Notes: generated from the sequence alone by a model not told the origin. A stretch of 64,000 nt of DNA from a virus (IMGVR_UViG_3300036851_000497:1-64000), one strand, 5' to 3'; positions 33,507-42,337 are shown, counted from the first letter of the stretch. Program-made: numbers and translations.

Positions 33507-33691
33507 GTTGTGGGCCGGTCGCTACTCCGGCTTACATAGATATGTCGCTATGCTCGAACACTGGTGGGATGGGTCCTATATGTATATATATGTCGCCAGC
33601 ACGACTTAGAGGGAACGCCTCCGCCACGTTGTTCTCAACGAACGAGCGTGTCTGCTTTCCACGCCGCCACAACCTGAATAGATTTTAACAC
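33505..33691 (+). ncRNA. candidate structured RNA element, copy 2
   Basis: Second copy of the element at 32692. The 9-bp closing stem (AGGTTGTGG / CCACAACCT) is identical, the left hairpin is GCCGG-TCGCTACT-CCGGC, and the right flank TGCTTTCCACGCCG and tail GAATAGATTTTAACAC match except for single changes. The middle differs in sequence and length (171 versus 221 nt core) but again has stems, such as CGTTG-TTCT-CAACG and CATAG...CTATG. Conserved frame with a variable middle is what structured RNAs often show. Confidence 0.55.
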
Positions 33692-33708
33692 ATGAAGGAG
33701 AAACCGAA

Positions 33709-34062
33709 ATGGGAATGAAACAATTGCAATCGCTGTGGGCCGTCTTCTTGGCGGCCTTTTTTTTGGCGCTCGCTGGATGCGGCACGCAACCGCTCTCGCA
33801 GCAGATCAAGACTGGCTACGACGTCACCGAGCAATACGTCGATCGCACTGAGCGCCTCTATGACGCCAAGGTAATCACCAAGCTAGAAGCACAGGCTAGG
33901 GTCGCGCAAGCCAAACGCGCGAAGGCTGGGCTGGATTCTGCACGCGTCGCCTTAGCATCGTGCGCAGATGAAGTCTGCGCGGATGCGCGATCAAAGTTTC
34001 TCGCAGCGCAGATTCTCATGAATGAACTTGAAATGTTTCTCATCGCGAAGGAGCAGAAATGA
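33709..34062 (+). CDS. phage lipoprotein
   Basis: A 117-residue protein with signal and lipobox LAGC (cysteine near residue 24), followed by a long helical body. An AAGGAG site precedes the ATG. It would be anchored in a membrane from the periplasmic face. Possible outer-membrane spanin or surface protein expressed by the lysogen. Confidence 0.6.
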   Translation: MGMKQLQSLWAVFLAAFFLALAGCGTQPLSQQIKTGYDVTEQYVDRTERLYDAKVITKLEAQARVAQAKRAKAGLDSARVALASCADEVCADARSKFLAAQILMNELEMFLIAKEQK

Positions 34063-34265
34063 AGACAGGATACACAACACTTTTTGATTTCATCAACGTG
34101 CTTACGCTAATCGGCCTTCGCGCCAGCGAAGAGAATCGCGATGTGTCGCCCGAAGAACTGAAACAAGCCTCAGATCGCCTCGGCGCAAAAATTACCGCGC
34201 TGGAAGAAAAACTACAATCGGAGCCAGCGGTTCAACCCGAGCCACCGCAAACGCCTCAAGCATGA
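34059..34265 (+). CDS. small hypothetical protein
   Basis: A 68-residue helical protein, ATGA overlap with the lipoprotein gene, with an acidic-proline C-terminus (QSEPAVQPEPPQTPQ). No family recognised. Confidence 0.5.
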   Translation: MKTGYTTLFDFINVLTLIGLRASEENRDVSPEELKQASDRLGAKITALEEKLQSEPAVQPEPPQTPQA

Positions 34266-34465
34266 GACAAAGAATCATCATTCCACGCGGTGCGCGCGTG
34301 AGCCAAGACTTTTGTTCATTCCAATGGCCGGGTCCGTATGAAGTCGAGACCGAGTTCGAGGCTGAAATCTACAGCGACTGCGTTCGCTGTGTGCCTCTCA
34401 GCTACGCCCTGCGTGGTCATTCCTTCGACGGCAGTGCCGCGATTTACATTCACCAACCAACTTAG
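34262..34465 (+). CDS. small hypothetical protein
   Basis: A 67-residue beta-rich protein (RQRIIIPRGARVSQDFCSFQ) with three cysteines, ATGA overlap upstream. No family recognised. It is followed three bases later by the first beta-helix gene. Confidence 0.5.
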   Translation: MRQRIIIPRGARVSQDFCSFQWPGPYEVETEFEAEIYSDCVRCVPLSYALRGHSFDGSAAIYIHQPT

Positions 34466-34468
34466 AAA

Positions 34469-36292
34469 ATGAAACAACGCCTCGTTTTCTGGCTGCTCGC
34501 GATTCTCGGGTCAGTCTCGTTCTTCCTGGCCTTCTGGCTACCGTTACTCGCGCTCATGAGTCCGGCGGCTGCGGCCGCAACCTTCGTCATCGAGGATGGC
34601 GTCAGGATCAGCAGTGTCTCGCCGCAATCCGGCGATCTCGTGTTGATCAAAGGCGTCCACCGCGAGCAGATCGCGTTCAAGTCCGGTGTGATCTACGAGG
34701 GACTCGAAGGCGCAATCATCAAAGGCTCGGATATCGTGATCGGTTGGGAAGCCATTGGCGACGGACGCTTTGTTAAGCGCAATTGGAGCGTCAATTCGCA
34801 GCAAGTGTTTGTCGACGGGAAACCGCTACGCCAGATTGGCGGAACGATACCGGGTTGGAATAGCACCGGTGGGCCATGGTCGGCACCCGGCAATATCAAA
34901 AATACTTGGCCGGGACGAATCGCCGGAACCACGAGCAGCATGCAGGTCGGGGATTTCTACTATGACTCGGCCAATCGCGCCTTGTATATCAAGCCTGCTG
35001 GCGGGATCGAAGGCAAGGTTATCGAGGTTTCGGTGCGTGGATACTGGGCGAGTGGCGATAACGTTGATGGCTGGAAGGCTATTGGCATTTCGTTCCGCCA
35101 CGCCAATCTTTCGGCGACCGGACGAGGCGCCAGTCTGCGCTGTGTTGGCTGCGATGATGTCGTTGTTAAAGGCAATGATTTTCAATATCCAGATGTTACT
35201 GCCATCGTTCTGCGCGGCAATAACAACATCATCCGCGATAACCGCATCTGGCATTCCGGGCAAATTGCGATCGCCGGCGACGGCAACAATCTTCACATAC
35301 TCAACAACGACATCCGGCATTGCAACACACGCGGCTTTGAGCGCGAATGGGAGGCGGCTTGTATTAAGCTCATCGGGGCTGGCGGCCTTCGCGGTGCGCG
35401 GATCGTCGGCAACAAAATCGCCCATTGCAATGCGAGCGGCATCTGGCTTGATGGTGCTGCGGGATCGCAGTTCGACAACCTGCTTACCGACAATTACGTG
35501 TGGGATACGTGGCGCGCTTTTTTCATCGAATTGACATCCCGCAATACGCTGGAGCGCAATTACGCATGGGGAAATACTCAATACGGAATCTACATCACCG
35601 GCGGCGGCAACAAAGTCCAGCATAACCTCGTTATCGGGAATGCTCAGCGCGGAATCGTCTCAATCTACGACTCGCGTTCCGCGAGCAAAACAGACCACTT
35701 GCCGCAAGGCAATGTCGTCGAAAAGAACGTCGTTGGCTGGCATCCAAGTCACCAATTAACGCTGCCGGCACCGAATTATTCCAATACGAGTGAAAGCAAT
35801 CTCTACCTCGATAATTCGTTTGGCAGTGTTGCGCGCTGGGCGCATCAGACGGGACCGACCTCGGCAACGTTGAGTGCATGGCAGTCGGCAAGCGGTAAGG
35901 ATAGGCAATCATTCGCGAAAGTCATGGCCATGCCTGCCGAGATCGTCAGCGCTATCAATTCAAAGAGCGCTGCGCCGAATTGGTCGGCACTCGAATCCGC
36001 GGCACGTGAAATGGATTCTGCAGATCCGCCTGGGCCTTGGGCTGCCGAAGCTCCACCACCACCGCCACCACCACCTCCACCGCCAGATGAGGAGGATTCC
36101 GACGCCGAGAAACTCGCACGGCTTGAAGCGGAGCTTGTGATCGAACGCGCGCGCTTGACGAGCGCATTGGCGACGAGCGTCAAGCTTCAAGAGGACAGCG
36201 CAGGACTTTCCGCAGAAATCGCGCTGATTACCGAGAGAATCGGAATCCTCGAGGATGCGCTCAGATGTTTGGCGGGAGTGACGACGTGTTAA
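34469..36292 (+). CDS. exported beta-helix protein with coiled-coil tail
   Basis: A 607-residue protein in four parts: a signal peptide or N-terminal anchor (residues 1-37, hydrophobic, ending in an alanine run); a right-handed parallel beta-helix of pectate-lyase type (about 40-420, repeats such as GNNNIIRDNRIWHSGQIAIAGDG and NKIAHCNASGIWLDG); a run of eleven prolines (about 527-537); and a charged coiled coil (about 538-590) ending in two cysteines. Phage beta-helix proteins are usually tailspikes that cut sugars, but those lack signal peptides. Export points to a lysogen-expressed surface or periplasmic protein. No catalytic residues can be assigned. Confidence 0.7.
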   Translation: MKQRLVFWLLAILGSVSFFLAFWLPLLALMSPAAAAATFVIEDGVRISSVSPQSGDLVLIKGVHREQIAFKSGVIYEGLEGAIIKGSDIVIGWEAIGDGRFVKRNWSVNSQQVFVDGKPLRQIGGTIPGWNSTGGPWSAPGNIKNTWPGRIAGTTSSMQVGDFYYDSANRALYIKPAGGIEGKVIEVSVRGYWASGDNVDGWKAIGISFRHANLSATGRGASLRCVGCDDVVVKGNDFQYPDVTAIVLRGNNNIIRDNRIWHSGQIAIAGDGNNLHILNNDIRHCNTRGFEREWEAACIKLIGAGGLRGARIVGNKIAHCNASGIWLDGAAGSQFDNLLTDNYVWDTWRAFFIELTSRNTLERNYAWGNTQYGIYITGGGNKVQHNLVIGNAQRGIVSIYDSRSASKTDHLPQGNVVEKNVVGWHPSHQLTLPAPNYSNTSESNLYLDNSFGSVARWAHQTGPTSATLSAWQSASGKDRQSFAKVMAMPAEIVSAINSKSAAPNWSALESAAREMDSADPPGPWAAEAPPPPPPPPPPPDEEDSDAEKLARLEAELVIERARLTSALATSVKLQEDSAGLSAEIALITERIGILEDALRCLAGVTTC

Positions 36293-36454
36293 TCATCGAA
36301 TAGAACTGGCAGGCCCAAGTCGCATCCGTAGTTCTCCCTGGTTAGTTGCGAGCGAAGCGCAGATTTGGGCAACCTGCTCGCGTCTCATGGCCATATATAA
36401 CGGCCGTGGGGCGCGTTCTTCCCCATTCCGTTTAATCCAAATTCCCTATCAAAG
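36293..36454 (+). other. intergenic region with paired stems
   Basis: A 162-base gap between the two beta-helix genes. It holds GGCAGGCCCAA at 36308-36318 facing TTTGGGC and CCTGC near 36366-36380 (two 5-bp helices with a bulge), GGCC-ATATATAAC-GGCC, and TGGGG...CCCCA. No open frame of note. Possible structured leader of the second gene; nothing else seen. Confidence 0.35.
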
Positions 36455-39202
36455 ATGACGAATCGAACCGTCACTTCTCCACAGACTATCGCCAGCGTTA
36501 TGAATCAGATGGTCGCTGGCGATAAGCTCACCGTTAATCCAGGCACCTACCGCGAGCAGATCAATCCCATTAATAACATTGAACTCGTACTCACCGCTGG
36601 TGTGATCATCAAGGGTTCGGATGTCGTCACGGGTTGGCAGGCGGTCTCTGGCGGATTAAGCAATAGATTTGTCGTCGCTTGGACGACCGAATCGCAGCAG
36701 GCATTCGTCACGTCCGGATCGACAGTGACAAAGCTGCAACAGATCGGCGGGCGTAAGAGCAGTGCCTATAGCAACGGCAGTTTTCCGCCGACTTATCCGA
36801 ATGAATCGCCAGGTGTATGGGGCGGCAAAGTTGCCGGCGATGAGACGACCATGCCGCTCGATTCGTTCTACCACAAAGTTAGCACAGGGCAGATGTTCAT
36901 CCGCGTGACGGGCGGAATCTCAGGCAAGACAATCGAACTCTCAAAGCGCGGTTTTTTGCTCCATGCGTTTGACAAGCATGACGTCATTCTGAACGCGGCG
37001 AGCGCCAAGTTCACGCATTCGAACAGCACCAGCCGATCGCACGCGAGCACGCCAGCTGCGTTACGCATATTAGGTGATCGCTGGTATATCAACATCGGGG
37101 ATGTCATCGAATGCGATGGCCAGGGATTGCTTTATCGCGGCAACGACTCAGAGATCCTCGGCAGATATAACAAAAATGGCCAGCTCGGCGTGGCAATGAC
37201 CGGGCGCAATCTGAATTTCCACAATTTCGAGGCCAACGAAAATAATACCGAAGATTACGAGCAGCAGTGGGAGGCTGGTGGAGTTAAATGCATCGGCTCA
37301 TCGCCGATTGATGGGGTATCCGGTTGGGTCGGCGGCAAGATGACCGATTGGGTTTGCGCCAAGAATAACGGCAGCGGCTTATGGTGGGATACCAACCCGA
37401 ACGCTGGCAGCATGACCGTCGAGCGCGGAATCGCCTGCTACAACGGCCCGGAAAATATTTTCTTCGAAAACAGCCGAGGCGGGATCTTCCGGCATATCTA
37501 CAGCTTTGGCGCGCAGCTCCGCGGCATGTACATGAATGGCGCCGGCACGCTGATCGAGCGCAATCTGGTCGCCTTCAATGGCTCGCGCACAATCATGGTG
37601 ACATTGGACACTCGCCTATCCGGTGGACCAATCAATAACACCGTCAGAAGAAATCTCATCGCCTGGAATAATCCGGGCAAACCTACCGAGCATGATTTGA
37701 CTCTGCCAGAAAGCATCTATTCAGGCAATACCTCGAATTTTAACCTTTGGGTCGAAGCATCAGGCTTGCCACAACTCGCCCGGCAAGCTCAGGGCCAATG
37801 GAATGGTCTAACGGCTTGGCGCGCGGCTACTGGCTTGGATCAGGGTTCGTGGGAGCGTGTACTCGCGATCGTGGCTTCGATGCAGAGCGCGATCAACTCA
37901 AAGACGATCAACATTGATTGGACGCCACTTTTCAATGTTGCCAATGATGTCAATCCAAGCGATCCGCCAGGGCCCGCGCAAGGCGCAGCGCCTCCTGCAG
38001 GTCCAGCCGTACCGACCGGGCTCAATGTCACTGCTGGCGATACCACGGCGAATATGACGTGGAATACGGTGGCTGGTGCGGTCAAATACGGCGCCAAACA
38101 TGGAACGACAAATGGCGGTCCCTATAGCAATGTGCAGAAACCGACAGCGCCGCCCTGGCTAAAAACGAATCTTATCAACGGCCAGACGTATTATTTTGTG
38201 GTCTCCGCGATCGACGCCAATGATATCGAATCAGCGAATTCCCCGGAATTTGCAGCAACGCCTACTGCCGGATTGCCAGCTGCGCCATTGGCACCCACAG
38301 GATTAACCGCAGCAGCGGGTAATGCAGAAGTTCAACTCAATTGGACAGCAGCCGCCGGTTCGCCAACAAGCTACACGGTGAAATGGGGCACGAGCAATGG
38401 CGGTCCCTATCCCAACACGATCACCGGCATTATCACAACGAGCCGACTTGTCACCGGGCTCACCAATGGTACGCCGCATTATTTTGTTGCCAGCGCCAGC
38501 AACGATGGCGGCGAATCGCCGAATTCTACCCAAGCATCGGCAACTCCAATAGCCCCCGTTCTGCAACCGCCGGATCCACCAACAGGCTTGAATGTAGAAC
38601 CGCAAAATCAAGCTTTGAGCGCAAGCTGGAATGCATCGCCGAATGCGCTCGAATATACGGTGAAATGGGGCACGACGGCGGGAGGTCCATATCCCGATTC
38701 GCAAACCGGGATTACCGATACAAATTTCCTGATTCCGAATCTAATAAACGGGACTACTTATCGCGTTGTGGTCTCTGCCTCCAACGCAGATGGGGAATCG
38801 GCCAATTCGAATGAATTTGCTGCGACACCGCAAGCATCTGTGTCATTGCCGCCACCGCCGCCAGAGAATCTAATTCCCATCGCTGGAGATGGTAATGTTT
38901 TCCTCGGATGGAACGCCTCGCAAACTGCTTTAAGCTACACAGTAAAATGGGGGACGATATCCGGTGGGCCTTATCCGAATTCGATTTCCGATCTCACTGT
39001 GACGAATGTGCTGATCGAGGATCTTGAGAACGGGCTGGCGCATTATTTCATTGTCACTGCTTCAAATAACGCCGGAGAAGGATTAAGTTCTGCCGAAGTC
39101 TCAGCGACACCGCAAGAGCCGTTGCCGGAGCCGGAGCCAGAAGAAGAACCGGAAGCCGTGCTTAAGCTGAAGACGGGAACGCAGCAGATTGTTACGGCTT
39201 AA
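36455..39202 (+). CDS. beta-helix protein with FN3 repeats
   Basis: A 915-residue protein related to the previous one: both share TYREQI/HREQI and GSDVVTGW-type beta-helix landmarks and similar layouts. Residues about 1-500 are the beta-helix; about 520-880 hold four FN3-like domains of about 85-90 residues with the motif VKWGT...GGPY near their middles; the end is an acidic-proline linker (EPEPEEEPEA). No signal peptide. Multi-FN3 tails are usual in secreted glycan-binding proteins. It is a probable adhesin or depolymerase-like protein; function unproven. Confidence 0.65.
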   Translation: MTNRTVTSPQTIASVMNQMVAGDKLTVNPGTYREQINPINNIELVLTAGVIIKGSDVVTGWQAVSGGLSNRFVVAWTTESQQAFVTSGSTVTKLQQIGGRKSSAYSNGSFPPTYPNESPGVWGGKVAGDETTMPLDSFYHKVSTGQMFIRVTGGISGKTIELSKRGFLLHAFDKHDVILNAASAKFTHSNSTSRSHASTPAALRILGDRWYINIGDVIECDGQGLLYRGNDSEILGRYNKNGQLGVAMTGRNLNFHNFEANENNTEDYEQQWEAGGVKCIGSSPIDGVSGWVGGKMTDWVCAKNNGSGLWWDTNPNAGSMTVERGIACYNGPENIFFENSRGGIFRHIYSFGAQLRGMYMNGAGTLIERNLVAFNGSRTIMVTLDTRLSGGPINNTVRRNLIAWNNPGKPTEHDLTLPESIYSGNTSNFNLWVEASGLPQLARQAQGQWNGLTAWRAATGLDQGSWERVLAIVASMQSAINSKTINIDWTPLFNVANDVNPSDPPGPAQGAAPPAGPAVPTGLNVTAGDTTANMTWNTVAGAVKYGAKHGTTNGGPYSNVQKPTAPPWLKTNLINGQTYYFVVSAIDANDIESANSPEFAATPTAGLPAAPLAPTGLTAAAGNAEVQLNWTAAAGSPTSYTVKWGTSNGGPYPNTITGIITTSRLVTGLTNGTPHYFVASASNDGGESPNSTQASATPIAPVLQPPDPPTGLNVEPQNQALSASWNASPNALEYTVKWGTTAGGPYPDSQTGITDTNFLIPNLINGTTYRVVVSASNADGESANSNEFAATPQASVSLPPPPPENLIPIAGDGNVFLGWNASQTALSYTVKWGTISGGPYPNSISDLTVTNVLIEDLENGLAHYFIVTASNNAGEGLSSAEVSATPQEPLPEPEPEEEPEAVLKLKTGTQQIVTA

Positions 39203-39521
39203 TTTGTGCTAAGAAAGCGCTAGCCTCGGCGAGCACCTTATTGAATTCTTCTGCAGTGCATTGATATTTGCCGCGTCCTAATACGTAATCAGCGCCTTCA
39301 TTGCCGTAACTTTTTGCCGATTCTTTGCCAATTTCAAATTCCAATTCTCTACCGCGTTCAATGCGTTGCACATGCCATACAACGTCATCAGCGTCCCAAC
39401 GATAATAAATAACGTTGTCTGCCTCATCTACCATGAGGTCATGCTTGCGATAAATGGGAAATTCCACTTCGATAGTGGTTTCCTCCCGGCGGGATTGCCA
39501 AACTTTAATTGTGCGTTTCAT
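39192..39521 (-). CDS. hypothetical protein
   Basis: A 109-residue charged protein at the downstream end of the leftward accessory cluster. Its last 11 bases overlap the end of the FN3 gene, tail to tail. It has a beta-strand start (KRTIKVWQSRREETTIEVEF) and a helical end. No family recognised. Confidence 0.55.
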   Translation of the reverse strand: MKRTIKVWQSRREETTIEVEFPIYRKHDLMVDEADNVIYYRWDADDVVWHVQRIERGRELEFEIGKESAKSYGNEGADYVLGRGKYQCTAEEFNKVLAEASAFLAQIKP

Positions 39522-39533
39522 TTTCGCAATTTG

Positions 39534-39896
39534 TTAGAACATGCTAACCGGCATCGCGGCTGCGGCATTCGAACGCCAAATCTTGCCGTTTTTCATGAGC
39601 GCTTCGACGACGAATTGGTAGCAAACATTATTGATCAATCCCCACACATCGAAGCGACAATATTCAGGGGATCTCGATATGCCTGAGTTATTCGCCATTT
39701 CGACGATGGAATAGAAAAGCACTCCATTGGCCTTCCGATATGGTCCATGCTCGTCATCGCGCCCACCGAATTCGCGGGCAGCGTAATAAACCGAGAAGCA
39801 TTCGACATCTGGAAAATTCAACCAGGTCAATTTCACGTATGAATCGCCAGGGCAAACGGTCAATTCAAAGCGTGGGCGTTTTTGATCTTCAATCAT
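39534..39896 (-). CDS. single FN3-like domain protein
   Basis: A 120-residue protein whose pattern (VYYAAREFGGRDDEHGPY, then VWGLINNVCYQFVVEAL) resembles one FN3 domain of the neighbouring 915-residue protein, though it is on the other strand. It has no signal peptide. It may partner with the beta-helix proteins (inference from similarity and place). Confidence 0.55.
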   Translation of the reverse strand: MIEDQKRPRFELTVCPGDSYVKLTWLNFPDVECFSVYYAAREFGGRDDEHGPYRKANGVLFYSIVEMANNSGISRSPEYCRFDVWGLINNVCYQFVVEALMKNGKIWRSNAAAAMPVSMF

Positions 39897-40123
39897 GGTT
39901 CAATGTGACGATCCTCACGCCTCAGAAGGATCGTAATTCCATTGATATCGATCCCGATTAATGAATGCTCGAAATGCTTTTCGCATTGTAGTCTTAGGGG
40001 CACGCCTTGCGGACCTTTGTAGATTAAACGACTGCCGCAGGAAGGGCATTTGAAAGCGGGTTCAATCAAAACCATTTTGATGAGATCCTTTGCACCGGAA
40101 TCATTGACAATAATTTTCAGCAT
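39893..40123 (-). CDS. small zinc-ribbon protein
   Basis: A 76-residue protein with CPSCG (residues 26-30) and a second C-x2-H pair (CEKH), a zinc-ribbon pattern, overlapping the stops of neighbours. Function unknown. Confidence 0.55.
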   Translation of the reverse strand: MLKIIVNDSGAKDLIKMVLIEPAFKCPSCGSRLIYKGPQGVPLRLQCEKHFEHSLIGIDINGITILLRREDRHIEP

Positions 40124-40845
40124 TGCTGATCCTTCCGAACCCGATGCAATATCCCATCGACCTGTAACAACTCCCCGGTTTTTGGATCAGCGAACCCTGG
40201 CTCTAGCGAGACAATTCGATAACCCTGCCCGCGCAGCATTTTTAACATATCCTCTATTAGAACCTCGCCGTCGTAGAGCGGGATCAACGACAATTCGAGC
40301 TGGATCGTATCAATATAATCAAGCGAACTTTCAGCGCCTCTAAGCACATTGGCTTCAAACCCCTGGGTATCAATTTTGAGCAGGATATTGGCCCCTGACG
40401 GAGAGAGCTCAGAAAACCACGAATCCAATTGCTCAATAAAAATTTCCTCTTGGCCGATGTACCTAGACTCTGGTGCGGCGGCCAAGTGAGACGGCAGCAT
40501 GGCGCGGATCGAACTGCTGTAAGAATTACCGGCAATATTGATGAACGCAGTTTCTCTTTTATCGCCCAAGGCGAAATTGTAGGTTAGCCATAATGGATCA
40601 TCGGCAGCGCGTCGTTTTAATTCAACATAGGCCAGATAGAGCGGTTCAAAGGAAACGATTTTTCCCCTGTAGCCCATCTTGCGCAGCTCGCGCACGTACT
40701 GGCCGCTATTGGCTCCAACGTCGATCACGAGATTAATTTCGTAAGTTTGCAGAAGTTGTTGCCTGCGCACGAGTGGGGCATCGCGGATGATATCAAGGCC
40801 AGCTTTTCTCAGTTGATGGCGAATCATTTGGTTGATGGCACTCAT
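40117..40845 (-). CDS. FkbM-family methyltransferase
   Basis: A 242-residue SAM-dependent methyltransferase of the FkbM type: DVGANSGQY (42-50) is motif I, FEPLY near residue 66 is the acidic post-motif, and LLKIDTQGFEANVLRG near 153-168 is the family's second signature. FkbM enzymes O-methylate sugars or related small groups. In phages they are found as accessory genes that may alter host surface glycans or the phage itself. The ATGA overlap with the DUF551-like gene supports the start. Confidence 0.88.
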   Translation of the reverse strand: MSAINQMIRHQLRKAGLDIIRDAPLVRRQQLLQTYEINLVIDVGANSGQYVRELRKMGYRGKIVSFEPLYLAYVELKRRAADDPLWLTYNFALGDKRETAFINIAGNSYSSSIRAMLPSHLAAAPESRYIGQEEIFIEQLDSWFSELSPSGANILLKIDTQGFEANVLRGAESSLDYIDTIQLELSLIPLYDGEVLIEDMLKMLRGQGYRIVSLEPGFADPKTGELLQVDGILHRVRKDQQC

Positions 40846-41000
40846 TCCGGTCCCTTCACATCACACCAGTGGGTTGCGCTTGAGGGCCAATCACGATCAT
40901 CTGCCCAGAACGCGCTCGTGAATTTCCACGGCATATCGGGTAGCCACACCAGATACCATCCCTCCCGTTCCGGTTTCTCGCTTATCGGATGCCAGTTCAC
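40842..41000 (-). CDS. DUF551-like small protein
   Basis: A 52-residue protein starting MNWHPISEKPEREGWYLVWL and ending in THWC, the DUF551 pattern, with the GTG overlapping the upstream stop (GTGA) and the stop overlapping the FkbM ATG. A longer ATG frame exists upstream but runs across the previous gene. Such short proteins are common in phages; no known role. Confidence 0.65.
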   Translation of the reverse strand: MNWHPISEKPEREGWYLVWLPDMPWKFTSAFWADDRDWPSSATHWCDVKGPE

Positions 41001-41314
41001 AACACTACCTTTCCAGTCAGTAACGGCGTAGCTCGATAGCAAGTCGTCGGGAAGTCCCCAACGTATTGCGCGCAGAAACAAACTTCCCCACATGGCTCAG
41101 TAACATCAGTGGGCGCGATCAGGCCGAATTTTGCGGCAATCTCTTGTAAGACATCGCCTTCTATACCCACATCATTAGGCCAGTTTTCCATGATGCGACG
41201 CGCAAAATCGCGCAGAGCGTTTAGTTCTGTTGCCATCCGCTGGATATGTTCAGGTGACGCAGCGTGTGGATGAATCTCAAACTGGTTAAGTCTTTCATTC
41301 CACGGTAGCGACAT
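40997..41314 (-). CDS. hypothetical protein
   Basis: A 105-residue protein starting MSLPWNERLNQFEIHPHA, with an AGGAG site. It has a long helix (MATELNALRDFARRIMENW), an acidic middle and a cysteine cluster near the end (CGEVCFCAQ...C). An earlier in-frame ATG overlaps the HNH gene. No family recognised. Confidence 0.55.
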   Translation of the reverse strand: MSLPWNERLNQFEIHPHAASPEHIQRMATELNALRDFARRIMENWPNDVGIEGDVLQEIAAKFGLIAPTDVTEPCGEVCFCAQYVGDFPTTCYRATPLLTGKVVL

Positions 41315-41954
41315 TGCGTTTGCTCCTAGCATTTCTTTTTTTCTCTGATTCCCTATGGCATGTGCGACACACGCGGTGACCGTTACGCGAGTACCGCGTG
41401 TTCGTTTCATCAAATGCGTGCCCGTGCACGCAATGCGTGAGGCTCCGTTTCCAAGGTGTAGTGCGGAGGCGCCCTTTGTTGGATGCGTCCCTCATATTGT
41501 CTATTTGTGTTCCTAGGAAAAGGTGTGCCGGATTGACGCAACACGGGTTGTCGCACTTATGACATACATATAAGCCGTTAGATATAGGGCCGTTATGCAA
41601 CTCCCAAGAAAGCCTGTGCGCGCCAAAGACACCTAGCCCCATGATGGAAAATCGTCCATACCCGAGTGGGTAACGCGACCCAAGCCAAACCCAACATTCT
41701 TCTGTTTTTTTTATCTTCGATAAAAAGCGTTCACGCCAAGGTTCGCGCTCTGAATGGACTTGCTGCTTAGCAAATATCGTAAAGTTGGCATTGCGACATT
41801 TATGACAAATGGCGCTCTGAGGTCTGCCATTTTTCAGTAATACCCAACGACCAGAACTGCATTGAGAACACAGTAGCCATTGGTGCTTGTGGCGCGATTT
41901 CATTCCAATTGATGGCCCACTGACGATCTCCCCAACGATAGGTACTTCCTTCAT
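41295..41954 (-). CDS. HNH homing-type endonuclease
   Basis: A 219-residue HNH protein: CWVWLGSRYPLGYGRFSIMG, HRLSWELHNGPISNG-type sequence and CHKCDNPCCVNPAHLFLGT with N-MRDA, the HNH_3 pattern with structural cysteines, plus a C-terminal zinc/basic part. It nicks or cuts DNA and spreads itself between phages. GGAGGGGAAGGA lies before the ATG. It is a free-standing gene, not in an intron that can be seen. Confidence 0.88.
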   Translation of the reverse strand: MKEVPIVGEIVSGPSIGMKSRHKHQWLLCSQCSSGRWVLLKNGRPQSAICHKCRNANFTIFAKQQVHSEREPWRERFLSKIKKTEECWVWLGSRYPLGYGRFSIMGLGVFGAHRLSWELHNGPISNGLYVCHKCDNPCCVNPAHLFLGTQIDNMRDASNKGRLRTTPWKRSLTHCVHGHAFDETNTRYSRNGHRVCRTCHRESEKKRNARSKRNVATVE

Positions 41955-42337
41955 TCCTTCCCCTCCAGCACCTTGTCCAAACGTGAAATGCATTCAGAGT
42001 GATATGCGGCACGAGCAAGCGATCCTCCTGTTTGTTGACTAGCCTGCTTACGCAATTCATGATGTTCCTTCTCCGCCACTAGCGCGGCGCGGAGGCGGGC
42101 GATTTCCTCGTTTGCTTCGATCAACTTTTCGTTTATTCTCGCAGATAGTCCGCGCTCGCCATTTAGCCATTCCTTGTGCTGCTCTAGTGCCTCACTATCG
42201 ACAAGGATGGCATTCAGTTCGTCGCGTGAAATTAACCCTTCGCAGATTACATTGGGGTTTTCATACGCTAACTCGTGTTCTAGGATACTGAGACGCTGAC
42301 TCAGCCTCAGACGCAATTCAGCCCTTGATTCGCTCAT
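41951..42337 (-). CDS. coiled-coil hypothetical protein
   Basis: A 128-residue, strongly helical charged protein (SESRAELRLRLSQRLSILEHEL start; coiled coil near 65-95). ATGA overlaps with both neighbours. No family recognised. Confidence 0.6.
   Translation of the reverse strand: MSESRAELRLRLSQRLSILEHELAYENPNVICEGLISRDELNAILVDSEALEQHKEWLNGERGLSARINEKLIEANEEIARLRAALVAEKEHHELRKQASQQTGGSLARAAYHSECISRLDKVLEGKE

Noticed and set aside
35845-36190. Antisense frames with long glycine or tryptophan runs
   Set aside because: They are the complement of the polyproline-coding stretch of the beta-helix gene.
38290-39110. DNA repeats of about 260 bases as a repeat array
   Set aside because: They are FN3 domain repeats within one gene, with diverged DNA and intact protein frame.
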